From positions 1 to 46,941 of the IMG/VR virus record IMGVR_UViG_3300050821_004159: a DNA stretch of 46,941 nucleotides. One strand, written 5' to 3'. Position numbers and translations under genes: made by a program. Below are positions 36,109 to 44,264 of the stretch, piece by piece. Within the stretch, counting starts at the first letter, position 1; every line of letters starts with the position of its first letter. The notes below the pieces were generated by a model, which saw nothing but the letters and a program-made list of their open reading frames with translations, did not search any database and was not told the origin of the DNA. The stretch comes from a virus.

Positions 36109-36642
36109 GTGATCGACCTGAACGGTGAGCAGGCGGCGATCCGTGCCGGCTACAGCGCCAAGAGCGCACGGTCTAAGGCGTCTCAGCTATTAACAAAAGT
36201 AAACGTGCAAGCCCGAATCGCTGAACTCACAAAGGCGAGAGCGGACGGCCTTGGGCTGACTGCCGAGAAAGTTCTTCGAGAACTCACGCTGATGGGCTTC
36301 TCGAACATGTTGGATTATGTTAGGCCGCAGAAAGATGGGTACGCGTACGTCGACCTCTCGAAGCTGACGCGAGAGCAAGCTGCGGCGATTCAGGAAATAA
36401 CGACAGAAAGCTTCGTGGCGGATGACCCTGAGTCGGAAGACGGCGACGGCCAAAAGATTGTAACGAAAGTGAAATTCAAGCTGGCCGACAAGCGCGGCAG
36501 CTTGGAGTTGCTGGGGAAATACCTGAAGTTGTTTCTGGATCGTACCGAAGTCACTGGGCCGGGTGGTGGTCCGGTGCCAATTCAAATAGTATCCGCGATT
36601 CCACGACCGAAACGTGATAAGTCCGCTACTCAAGGTAGTTGA
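36109..36642 (+). CDS. terS: Terminase small subunit (N-terminus out of frame, A10 tract)
   Basis: The DNA-recognition subunit of the packaging motor. IDLNGEQAAIRAGYSAKSARSKASQLLTKVNVQARIAEL is the Terminase_2 signature. The family normally continues upstream as (R)F-x-x-EY-L-x-D, and the frame upstream of GTG 36109 indeed reads ELRDERFAQEY, but it has no ATG, GTG or TTG. ATG 36062 plus the A10 tract (36065-36074) would join it only by a -1 shift, giving MKKKKELRDERFAQEY. An ATG at 36086 with AAGGA upstream encodes an 8-aa peptide whose TGA overlaps GTG 36109. The conventional start 36109 is given (177 aa). Confidence 0.85.
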   Translation: MIDLNGEQAAIRAGYSAKSARSKASQLLTKVNVQARIAELTKARADGLGLTAEKVLRELTLMGFSNMLDYVRPQKDGYAYVDLSKLTREQAAAIQEITTESFVADDPESEDGDGQKIVTKVKFKLADKRGSLELLGKYLKLFLDRTEVTGPGGGPVPIQIVSAIPRPKRDKSATQGS

Positions 36643-38119
36643 GACTTACACGCCGTTTCCCCGGCAAGCAGAGTTTCATCGCAGCCCAGCGAAGTACCGG
36701 CTCTTTGGCGGGGCTGCTGGCCCAGGTAAAACCGCTGCATTGGTCTGGGAAGCGGTCATGCAGAATCTGGAAGTAGAACGCAGCACCGTTCTGCTTCTGC
36801 GCCGGACCTTGGGGCAGCTCGAAGATTCTCTGCTGAAAGAGTTTCACAAGAGCGTGCCGTGGCGCGAAATTGGCGCGCGGTACAACGACCAGAAGCACCG
36901 TGTGATGTGGCCGAATGGGTCCGTGCTGCGCTTTGGATATTGCGAAGCGGAAAACGATGTCTACCAATATCAGGGCGCGGAGTTTCTGTTCATCGGGCTT
37001 GATGAACTGACGCACTTCACGCTGAAGCAGTGGCAGTTCTTGACTTCCCGTAATCGGCATCCAGGCTGCTTTGCATCAATGGCCGGGGCAACAAACCCCG
37101 GCAACATCGGGCACGCCTGGGTGAATGCGTTGTGGGGCTGCGATGGCACTGGCAAGAAACCAGCTCCGGGCATGGATGAACCGGAGAAGTATGACCCGAA
37201 CGATTACGATTTTATCCGCGCGCTGATCGCCGACAACCCGATTTACGCGAACGACAAGAATTACCTGAAGACGCTGGACGGACTGGGCAAGGCGTTGCGT
37301 ACCGCGATGCTCGAGGGATTGTGGGATCAGTTCGCGGGACAGTACTTCGACATTTTCAATCCGAATCGGCACATTGGACGCTGGCAGGGCAGTGAACTGC
37401 TTGCGAAGGTCATCAACAAAGATGGCCAGCAAGTCGGCGAAAAGAAATACAAGATTGAATCGTGGTGGCCGAGATGGGTTTCGCTTGATTGGGGCAGACA
37501 GCATCCTTCGGCGGTCTATTGGCACACGACGGCACCGGATGGCAGGCACATAACATATCGGGAGTGGGTGCAGCCTGGCTTGACTCCGCGAATGTTAGGG
37601 ACGGGAATCGTTGAGCGAAGCATTGACAGCGAGGGACGCCCGGAAACAATTCAGCAGTTTTTTATCAGCCCGGACGCAAACGCGGACCGTACGGGTGAGT
37701 CCACTATCTTTGAGCAGATCCGAGAACAGACTTCTACTGGTAATCGACTCCCGAATCCAGCCGAGGCAAGTGATGATCGGATTGGAGGGTGGCAGCTTCT
37801 CTACACGCTTCTTGAGGCTGATGAATGGCTCATCGCAGAGAACTGCAAGGATTTAATTGGCTGCCTTCCGCGGCTGATTCACGACGAGAAAAAAGTTGAG
37901 GATGTGAAGAAGGTCGACGGAGACGATCCTGCGGACTCCGCGCGCTACGGCTTGTATTCACGGCTTGGAACCGTACAGGCTCCCGTAGAAGTACGCCGCG
38001 AACAGGCAATCGCTAAGGCCGCGAACCCGACCATGCGCGTGATTCTGGCGGAAAAGTTTGACGAAGAAGAGAAGAAGAGAAGCCGCCCTGTACCGCTGAT
38101 GCGGCGGCGCCGGCATTAA
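36614..38119 (+). CDS. terL: Terminase large subunit
   Basis: The ATPase-nuclease that packages DNA, 501 aa. Walker A is GAAGPGKT (33-40), Walker B is FLFIGLDE (124-131, D130/E131) and the coupling motif is GATNPGN (158-164). The RNase-H-like nuclease domain begins at VSLDWGRQHPSAV (~290), with its first Asp, and ISPDANADRTGES holds a second acidic position. GTG start, overlapping the small subunit by 29 bp, which is typical. This length is normal for the family. Confidence 0.92.
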   Translation: MISPLLKVVETYTPFPRQAEFHRSPAKYRLFGGAAGPGKTAALVWEAVMQNLEVERSTVLLLRRTLGQLEDSLLKEFHKSVPWREIGARYNDQKHRVMWPNGSVLRFGYCEAENDVYQYQGAEFLFIGLDELTHFTLKQWQFLTSRNRHPGCFASMAGATNPGNIGHAWVNALWGCDGTGKKPAPGMDEPEKYDPNDYDFIRALIADNPIYANDKNYLKTLDGLGKALRTAMLEGLWDQFAGQYFDIFNPNRHIGRWQGSELLAKVINKDGQQVGEKKYKIESWWPRWVSLDWGRQHPSAVYWHTTAPDGRHITYREWVQPGLTPRMLGTGIVERSIDSEGRPETIQQFFISPDANADRTGESTIFEQIREQTSTGNRLPNPAEASDDRIGGWQLLYTLLEADEWLIAENCKDLIGCLPRLIHDEKKVEDVKKVDGDDPADSARYGLYSRLGTVQAPVEVRREQAIAKAANPTMRVILAEKFDEEEKKRSRPVPLMRRRRH

Positions 38120-38140
38120 ACAAGTTTCGGAGGAAATGAA

Positions 38141-39883
38141 ATGAAGAATTATCGCAAAGCACTGATTAGCCTTCTTGTGGCTTACGTGCTGATCCTGGCG
38201 GGATGGGCGCCGCCTGTTCTCGCCCAGCAGGGAACTGCCGCAAGCTACGTTGCTGGCGAGCGAAACGTAGCTTGGTACAACTTCGGCAAGGGCTCGGTGC
38301 AGGGCGCGTACATCACTTCGGGTAACACCGCGACTGGCTCGCAGACGATTACGGTGTGCCCCGCGTTCCGGCCTCTCCCTGATGGCCGTGTCGTGAACCT
38401 GTTTGGCGGTCCTGGGCTGGCTTCGGTGCCGATCACCGTTGATGCGCAGAGCTCCACAAACGTCGAGACGGTCACTCCTACCGCTGTCGCACTGACAACG
38501 CCTCAACAGTTGCAGGGTTCCAACCAGGCGGTCTCTTGCGCGCAGATCACCGCATCTTTTTCTTTTACTCACGCGCCTTCGCAGAACACCCACCAAGTAA
38601 TCTCCGGTGATGGCGGAGTCCAAGAAGCGATCAATGATGCGGCCCCGGCAGGCGGCGGTGTCGTAACCGTTGGAGCGGATTCCGCGGGCTTTGTAACGAA
38701 CGCCATTCTTGCCGCGGCGGTTCCTTATGCGAACGTGAGCATCGCGGACAAACGCGCGGCGTTGCAATATTGGAATCCCGCTCCGACAACCACGACCACG
38801 ATTACCGCGCCCACAACGCTGACCGCGACAACCGTAGGCTTCGGCTTGAACGGCGCGAACACGACAGGCGGGACGTACACGGGTGCCTCTACCTATCACG
38901 TCGCGGTAGCTTGCGTTGACGTGATGGGGAATGAAAGCCAGCCATCTGCGGACTTTAGCGGGCTTACCGCCGGGACGGGCACAACCAATCAAATCGGTAT
39001 CGCGGCCCCTGCGGCGCAGACGGGCTGCGTTGGGTGGGTGCCGTACATCTCGCTAGCTGGCGGTTCCTATGCGCTTGCCTATCGCGTGCCGGTAGCGACC
39101 TACTCTAACGGTGTCCCCACGGCGAACGGTGTCTGCGCTCTTACGCAGATTGAAACTATTACGGCCGCCTGCAAGATCACAAATTCCACTTACAACCAGA
39201 CAGGCGTTGCGGCGATCGTTTCGGCTCTGACGGTCAACACCGCGCGCATCTGGGTAGGGGTGGGCGGGACCTCTTCGACGTCCGACGTTGTAGGGAACTC
39301 GTCCGCGCGCACGACTTACGCTTACGCTCCGGGTGCCCGGCTCGCCATCGGAAACGTACAAACCTACAACGCCTTCGCTGCGGCGACGGCGCCGGCCACG
39401 ACCGTTCCCGCCATTGTCGGAACAATCCACCTGCCGCCCGGCTACATGAACTTTGTTGGCCGCTCAATCCGTATTTGCGGAACGATTCAGGGCGGCGGCG
39501 CCAGCACGGCAACCGTCGAGAACGTAGCGTTCTACTGGGACGCGGACGGCTCCAATGCAACCGGTGCTGGAGTCCTGCTGAGCGGACCAACGCTCACGTC
39601 AACGTTGACAGGCACGCCTGCCATTCAATTCTGCCAAACGCTCACCACTACCGTCTCTGGCTCTGGTGCGACTGCCGGATCAATTCTATCGACCCAAGGA
39701 CACATCACGATTGCAAACGGCGCTGGCGGAACCGCTGGCGTAACCACCATGACGCAGCCCGGTAGCGCGGTAGCCTCGCTGAACTTGGCACAGGAAGCGC
39801 GCATCGACATCGACTACCTGCACACCACGGGTACGGACGGAACCGAAACACTGAAGAACCTTACGGTCGAAGCGATCAACTAG
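38141..39883 (+). CDS. Exported 580-aa beta-rich protein in the packaging operon
   Basis: A large Thr/Ala/Gly-rich beta protein. The N-terminus is a Sec signal peptide (MKNYRKALISLLVAYVLILAGWAPPVLA-Q). The body has beta strands with a few Cys, and low-complexity Thr repeats at ~215-235 (TTTTTITAPTTLTATT). GGAGGAAATG precedes the ATG. An exported protein between terminase and portal genes is very unusual. It might coat the host surface, be a virion decoration protein, or be a secreted adhesin. No domain is recognised with confidence. Confidence 0.65.
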   Translation: MKNYRKALISLLVAYVLILAGWAPPVLAQQGTAASYVAGERNVAWYNFGKGSVQGAYITSGNTATGSQTITVCPAFRPLPDGRVVNLFGGPGLASVPITVDAQSSTNVETVTPTAVALTTPQQLQGSNQAVSCAQITASFSFTHAPSQNTHQVISGDGGVQEAINDAAPAGGGVVTVGADSAGFVTNAILAAAVPYANVSIADKRAALQYWNPAPTTTTTITAPTTLTATTVGFGLNGANTTGGTYTGASTYHVAVACVDVMGNESQPSADFSGLTAGTGTTNQIGIAAPAAQTGCVGWVPYISLAGGSYALAYRVPVATYSNGVPTANGVCALTQIETITAACKITNSTYNQTGVAAIVSALTVNTARIWVGVGGTSSTSDVVGNSSARTTYAYAPGARLAIGNVQTYNAFAAATAPATTVPAIVGTIHLPPGYMNFVGRSIRICGTIQGGGASTATVENVAFYWDADGSNATGAGVLLSGPTLTSTLTGTPAIQFCQTLTTTVSGSGATAGSILSTQGHITIANGAGGTAGVTTMTQPGSAVASLNLAQEARIDIDYLHTTGTDGTETLKNLTVEAIN

Positions 39884-40234
39884 ATGACTTGGCTCCGCCA
39901 ACTCTGGCAGCGCATCAGCGGCATTCGGCTAGCTCTCGTTGAGTCCGAGAATCGCCTGCTGATCGAAACCAATGCCGCACTCGAGGAAGAGAACTATCGC
40001 CTCCGCGGCGAGGTGCGAGCGCTGACCAATTCACTACTGAGCGGAGCGGGAGTAACCCCGCTTCCGCCGGTCAACGAAGAGCCGCCGAAACCAATTCAGC
40101 GTATCCGGCACCTGACCGTGCATCAGGAACGTCGCTTGAATGAATTGAAAGCTGCGCGGATCGCGGTCAGTGAGGCCAAAGAGTTGCGCAAGCGCTTCGA
40201 GGAAAAGTATCACCCGGCAGTCAGGAGTAACTGA
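39884..40234 (+). CDS. Coiled-coil protein
   Basis: A 116-aa helical protein. RLALVESENRLLIETNAALEEENYRLRGEVRALTNSLL (~15-52) has leucine-zipper heptads. A Pro-rich hinge (PLPPVNEEPPKPIQR) is followed by a second charged helix. It starts right after the TAG of the exported protein, and TGATGA overlaps the next gene. It is a likely oligomeric assembly factor, but unknown. Confidence 0.65.
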   Translation: MTWLRQLWQRISGIRLALVESENRLLIETNAALEEENYRLRGEVRALTNSLLSGAGVTPLPPVNEEPPKPIQRIRHLTVHQERRLNELKAARIAVSEAKELRKRFEEKYHPAVRSN

Positions 40235-40503
40235 TGAAAGATTTACGAGAAGCCCTTAACGCGATGAATACCAGCTCCGCCGAGTCGGAGAAGAACCCGA
40301 CTAATGGCGCACAAGAGGAGCCCGCCGGCGACCGAGGCGGACGAGTAATCGCCACGCATCATCATTCCCACGAAGGCGGAGGCGGCAAGGGAACGCACAG
40401 TGTCCATCACATCCATGAGGATGGGACGGTGAAGAGTTCCACGCACGGGCATGGCGAGGGTGGTGGAGCGTGCCCACTCTGCGGCGGCACTGGCAAGGAG
40501 TAA
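40234..40503 (+). CDS. His-rich metal-binding protein
   Basis: An 89-aa protein with dense His clusters (THHHSHEGGGGKG, HSVHHIHEDG, THGHGEGGG) and a terminal CPLCGGTG. The His/Gly spacing resembles nickel- or zinc-binding tails. It overlaps the previous stop by one base. It could store metal for the many zinc proteins or stabilise a virion part. Unknown. Confidence 0.65.
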   Translation: MKDLREALNAMNTSSAESEKNPTNGAQEEPAGDRGGRVIATHHHSHEGGGGKGTHSVHHIHEDGTVKSSTHGHGEGGGACPLCGGTGKE

Positions 40504-40510
40504 GCGAAAT

Positions 40511-40891
40511 ATGGTTTGTCCAACATGCGGACTTGATAACGAAACCGGCGAATCTAAGCTCTCGAAGAGGGTTGCAGAATTCAGCCATGGCCGTCTGCGC
40601 GTTTACGAGTGCGGCGGGAAATCGCTATTCCCTGTTTACGGAATGTCCGGCGGCCTGGCGGCGCAGTATGTCTTCTATCTCTACGATGGCAACGAAATCG
40701 GCAAAAAAGAATACCGGGTTTTGTGCGTGCGTCTGCCGCATTTGACCGACGACATTGAAAAAGGAACCGAGCGGGCTGCACGGCTGGCCGTCGAACGCTT
40801 TGATGAGTTGTCCCATGTAATCCAGGATGGCGGCGACATGGGCTTGCAAGGGTTGGATTTACGCGAGGAAGTCGGTGCCTGCAGAGAGTAA
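40511..40891 (+). CDS. Small zinc-motif protein in the head operon
   Basis: A 126-aa protein starting MVCPTCGLDNETGES, with a further YECGG, then beta strands (YVFYLYDGNEIGKKEYRVLCVRL) and a helical end. CAAGGAGTAAG precedes ATG 40511. The N-terminal CxxC is a zinc knuckle. Unknown, head-gene context. Confidence 0.6.
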   Translation: MVCPTCGLDNETGESKLSKRVAEFSHGRLRVYECGGKSLFPVYGMSGGLAAQYVFYLYDGNEIGKKEYRVLCVRLPHLTDDIEKGTERAARLAVERFDELSHVIQDGGDMGLQGLDLREEVGACRE

Positions 40892-41045
40892 AGCACAGCG
40901 CACGGCAATGGCGATTGCCGAGCACGATCCGCAAAAGCTTTACAAGAAGAATCGGGGCTTGCTGCGCATGACAAATTCCCAGTTGCATGATTACGCGGCG
41001 ACTCCCGAGAGGGGCTTGCCGGAAAAGAAAAAGAAGAAAGCTTGA
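40875..41045 (+). CDS. DUF3008-like small protein
   Basis: A 56-aa basic protein: MPAESKAQRTAMAIAEHDP...MTNSQLHDYAATPERGLPEKKKKK. The opening SKAQ..AM.IA and the end L.D.A.T...GLPEK match the DUF3008 pattern common in phages and bacteria near structural genes. GTG start with GAGGAAG upstream, overlapping the previous gene by 17 bp. Confidence 0.75.
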   Translation: MPAESKAQRTAMAIAEHDPQKLYKKNRGLLRMTNSQLHDYAATPERGLPEKKKKKA

Positions 41046-41209
41046 GACCGCCGAGCAAGGTCCGCATTCCGGTTCAGATGGACAAGGACAGGCCGGAATT
41101 TGCGCCCGTCACAAACGACAAGGGCGAGCACGCTGGTTTTGCATTGAAAGTTTCTAAGGAGCAACCTGATGGCCGACAAGGAAAAGCCGAACCTTCCGCT
41201 AAAGGCTGA
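41042..41209 (+). CDS. 55-aa basic protein
   Basis: TTG 41042 overlaps the DUF3008-like stop (TTGA). The product is basic and Pro-rich (RPPSKVRIPVQMDKDRPEF, SKEQPDGRQGKAEPSAKG) and its end overlaps the next gene by 41 bp. The overlap is longer than usual here, so the call is tentative. Confidence 0.45.
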   Translation: MRPPSKVRIPVQMDKDRPEFAPVTNDKGEHAGFALKVSKEQPDGRQGKAEPSAKG

Positions 41210-41597
41210 AGCGTTCTGGCATCCCCAGGACTTCAACAAGGACACCAAGACTTTCGAGAAGCCGCGGCTAGAATTGCGGCTCGAACTGTTGCCGACAAGC
41301 GAGCTCTCGCATCACCAGCTTGCCGCCATGTTCGACAAGGACGTGGAAGTCTCGGTCGACTCGACCAACGAACAATCGATTCTGAAGGTCGTTGTCACCT
41401 TCGAGCACGATAAAGACGCCGCTGGCGAAGGCAAGGCCGAGCATGATCTTCATCTCGCGGCGCGCGACAAGGGCATGAGCGTGCCCGCGTACCGCGAATG
41501 GAAGGCCGCTGAGGAAAGGAAGGCTGCGGACGCCAAGGCCGCTGCGGACAAAGCGGCAAAGAAGGCCGCGAAACCGGAACCGCCAGCCGCGACCTAG
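41169..41597 (+). CDS. Head-region protein with Ala/Lys-rich tail
   Basis: A 142-aa protein. The first ~85 residues are beta-rich (RLELRLELLPTSELSHHQLAAMFDKDVEVSVDS, ILKVVVTFEHD). The C-terminal ~35 residues are an Ala/Lys helix (AADAKAAADKAAKKAAKPE). AAGGAG precedes ATG 41169. It lies just before the portal gene. Unknown. Confidence 0.6.
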   Translation: MADKEKPNLPLKAEAFWHPQDFNKDTKTFEKPRLELRLELLPTSELSHHQLAAMFDKDVEVSVDSTNEQSILKVVVTFEHDKDAAGEGKAEHDLHLAARDKGMSVPAYREWKAAEERKAADAKAAADKAAKKAAKPEPPAAT

Positions 41598-41608
41598 TCT
41601 GAGAGCCC

Positions 41609-44065
41609 ATGCCGATCAAAGAACTTCTCGCGAGCATGGCGCAAGGTGTCGCTGACAAGCTAGGAGGGGAAAAGAAACAGCAACCTGGCTCACAGGACGG
41701 TAACGTACCTTCGCCTGCAGGACTGAGCGAAGCGCAGAAAAAGTATGGGCCGAATTTCGAGAAGCTGAAGGATCTCCGCCCGGATCTGGTAGGCGCCCTC
41801 CAATCTCTTGTGATGGAGCGGCGCCTCGCGGACATCTGGGCGCAGCGCCGCAAAATCCGCCGCATCCGCATGGCGCGGGATTTCTGGCAAGGTAATCAGT
41901 ATTCGAGTTATGACGGCGATGCGTACAGTTCACCCGCTGGCTTGCGGGCGAACATGGACTTTGACGACCCGGACAGCGAAGAAACCGGGCCGCGCTATCA
42001 GTTTGTAACGAACTTTTTCCAGGCGTACGGGCTGGGTTTTTGCGCGGTGATGAGCCAGGACGTTCCGCACCCGGAGTTTTATCCGGCTTCGCGGGAGCGG
42101 CAGGAAGACATCACCTTCTCGAAGGTCGTTGATGACGTCGTTGACGAAATAGAGCGCAACAACAAGCCCAAGAGCCTGCTGACCAATATCGCCAATCGGT
42201 TCTGGACCGACGGGACCATGGGCGGGTATGTCCGCTACGTAGTCGACGGCGAACGATTCGGCTACAAAACACTGCCGGTGCAGGGCACGCAAGAAGGGAA
42301 TCTCGGCGGCGTGCCGATGACGCTGCCAGTCGACCAGGGCGAAGAGAAAATACCGAACGGGCAGGAAGTCATTACCATCGTAGGCGGGCTGGAACTTGCT
42401 GTCCCGAACTATGGCGATGACTTCGAAGACTGCGAATACCTGCAGTGGAATTGCGAACCGGCAATCACGAAGCTGAAGGCCGCGTTTCCGCATGCTGCGG
42501 ATGGAATCGAAGGCGATTCCGGGCTTTCCGCCGATCAGGTGTATGAACGCATCGCACGCCTGGGCGTGAAGCAGAACGTTCCGTATTTGGTGCCTGGCGA
42601 TGCGCTGAGCATTCTGGCGACGTTCAGCCGGACCTGGCTGCGCAAGTGGGCTTTTGAAGGGATCAGCGACAAAGGACTGAAGAAAGAGCTTCAGGAGCTA
42701 TTTCCCGACGGTTGTTATGTGGCTTTCGCGGGCTTGCAGTACTGCGAATCACGTAACGAGTCGATGGCCGATCACTGGCGGATTAAAAACGCCATGCCGG
42801 GAGACGGGCAGAGCCGCCCAGCGGTTGGTGGCGCACTGATCGACGTGCAGGATCGTTACAACGTCCTGGCGAACATTCAGGCCGAGACGTATGAGTACGG
42901 CATTCCGCCGATTTATTACAGCGCGAGCCGGCAGAACTCGGACGCGATAGGCAACACGGTTTCAGAACCAGCGGTACACATTCCCATTCAGCCGCGGCCG
43001 GGAATGGCGATTGCGGACGACTTCTTTCAGCCCGATCCGGCAAAAGAAGCTGCGACTCTTGCGCAGACCATGCAGGAGTTGATGGGTCCGGTAGCGCAGT
43101 TTCTCTGCGGCTTGTTTCCCGCGATCTTCGGCGGCGAAATGCAGGACGTAAAAACGGCCAAGGGCTACCAGATGGCCCGCGACCAGGCGATGGGCCGCTT
43201 AGGGCTGATCTGGCGCGCGGTGCAGGAAGTTTATTTTGAGCTGATGTTTCTGGGCGTTAAGTGCTTCAAGGAAAACCGCCCGGAAGACGTGGAAGTGCCG
43301 TTCGCCGGCGAGACAGATCAGGAAAAAGCAAAGTGGATTCGCAAGGGCGACCTACAGGGCAACATCATGCTCAAGGGCGAGCCCGACGCGGACATGCCGC
43401 GGATGAAGGGCGAGCAGCGAGCGGTGCTGCAGCAGTTGTTTGGGCTGGCGGATAATCCGCTCTTGCAGGAAGTCTTCACCGAGCCAGCCAACCTTGGATT
43501 CATCAAGGAAGTTTTCGGCATTACGGAACTGGAAATTCCGGGCGACGATTCGCGTGTGAAGCAGATGCGCGAGACGCAGATGCTTTTGCAGAGCGGACCG
43601 TTTCAGCCGCCACCGCAACCGACCATGCAACCCGGTCCTGACGGGCTGCCGGTTGAAGGGATGGTGCAGCCGCCACCGCAACCGACGATTGGAGTGGGAA
43701 AGTACGACCGTCACGAGGTAGAGCTGGCCGAAGGGCTGCGCTACTGGAGTAGTAACGCAGGACAGGATGAAGCGCGGTCGAATCCGCAAGGCTGGGCAAA
43801 CTTCACCTTGCACCTGGACATGCACGCGCAGGCGATTGCGGAAAAAGCGGCGCAGCAGCAGCCGAAGATTCCGCCGAAACCGCCAAGCATGAGCGTGCAG
43901 ATTGACAAGCTGCCGCCGGGGCCGATGGCACAAGCACTGGCGATGGATAACATCCAAGCGGACCCGAACGAATTGGCCGCGAACAAAGAGCAGCAGCGGC
44001 AAGACAAAGCGAATGAGTTGCAGGCGAGGCTCAGCGCGAAGGGGAGTGGCGGAAATGTCGGGTGA
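41609..44065 (+). CDS. Portal protein
   Basis: A 818-aa protein between terminase and scaffold/capsid genes, the position and size of a P22-like portal. Helical wing segments (ERRLADIWAQRRKIRRIRMARDFWQGNQY) are followed by a stem/crown region with long helices (EAATLAQTMQELMGPVAQFLCGLFPAIFGGEMQDVKTAKGYQMARDQAMGRLGLIW). The C-terminus is Pro/Gln-rich, with two copies of a QPPPQPT motif, then a coiled-coil-like QQQRQDKANELQARL tail. No Shine-Dalgarno site of note is seen. The call is by context plus architecture. Confidence 0.8.
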   Translation: MPIKELLASMAQGVADKLGGEKKQQPGSQDGNVPSPAGLSEAQKKYGPNFEKLKDLRPDLVGALQSLVMERRLADIWAQRRKIRRIRMARDFWQGNQYSSYDGDAYSSPAGLRANMDFDDPDSEETGPRYQFVTNFFQAYGLGFCAVMSQDVPHPEFYPASRERQEDITFSKVVDDVVDEIERNNKPKSLLTNIANRFWTDGTMGGYVRYVVDGERFGYKTLPVQGTQEGNLGGVPMTLPVDQGEEKIPNGQEVITIVGGLELAVPNYGDDFEDCEYLQWNCEPAITKLKAAFPHAADGIEGDSGLSADQVYERIARLGVKQNVPYLVPGDALSILATFSRTWLRKWAFEGISDKGLKKELQELFPDGCYVAFAGLQYCESRNESMADHWRIKNAMPGDGQSRPAVGGALIDVQDRYNVLANIQAETYEYGIPPIYYSASRQNSDAIGNTVSEPAVHIPIQPRPGMAIADDFFQPDPAKEAATLAQTMQELMGPVAQFLCGLFPAIFGGEMQDVKTAKGYQMARDQAMGRLGLIWRAVQEVYFELMFLGVKCFKENRPEDVEVPFAGETDQEKAKWIRKGDLQGNIMLKGEPDADMPRMKGEQRAVLQQLFGLADNPLLQEVFTEPANLGFIKEVFGITELEIPGDDSRVKQMRETQMLLQSGPFQPPPQPTMQPGPDGLPVEGMVQPPPQPTIGVGKYDRHEVELAEGLRYWSSNAGQDEARSNPQGWANFTLHLDMHAQAIAEKAAQQQPKIPPKPPSMSVQIDKLPPGPMAQALAMDNIQADPNELAANKEQQRQDKANELQARLSAKGSGGNVG

Positions 44066-44264
44066 TTTAGGACGGGGAAGCGTGAGCGTTCACGGAGTCC
44101 TGAAGCTAGAAGATGGAATGAACGTTGCGGACCTTAGGAAGCAACTGGATTCGCTGCCAGCAAGCGGCGTTCTGTATTTGGGTGACATTCAAACCCTGAG
44201 CGAAAAACAAGTACGCATCGCAGTCGAAATTAAGGGCGGCACGTTGGCCGGGAAGGAATTGTAA
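44055..44264 (+). CDS. Small protein between portal and scaffold
   Basis: A 69-aa protein (SVSVHGVLKLEDGMNVADLRKQLDSLPASGVLYLGDIQTLSEKQVRIAVEIKGG), an alpha-beta mix without Cys. GGAG precedes ATG 44055, inside the portal gene end, and its TAA overlaps the next ATG (TAATG). Unknown head-assembly factor. Confidence 0.6.
   Translation: MSGDLGRGSVSVHGVLKLEDGMNVADLRKQLDSLPASGVLYLGDIQTLSEKQVRIAVEIKGGTLAGKEL

Noticed and set aside
37958-38992. 344-codon minus-strand frame over terminase and the exported-protein gene
   Set aside because: Arg/Gly/Cys-rich composition typical of antisense frames in GC-rich DNA. It overlaps two well-supported genes and has no motif or ribosome site.
43352-44002. 216-codon minus-strand frame in the portal gene
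   Set aside because: Antisense frame with Arg/Leu/His low complexity. The portal gene explains the region.
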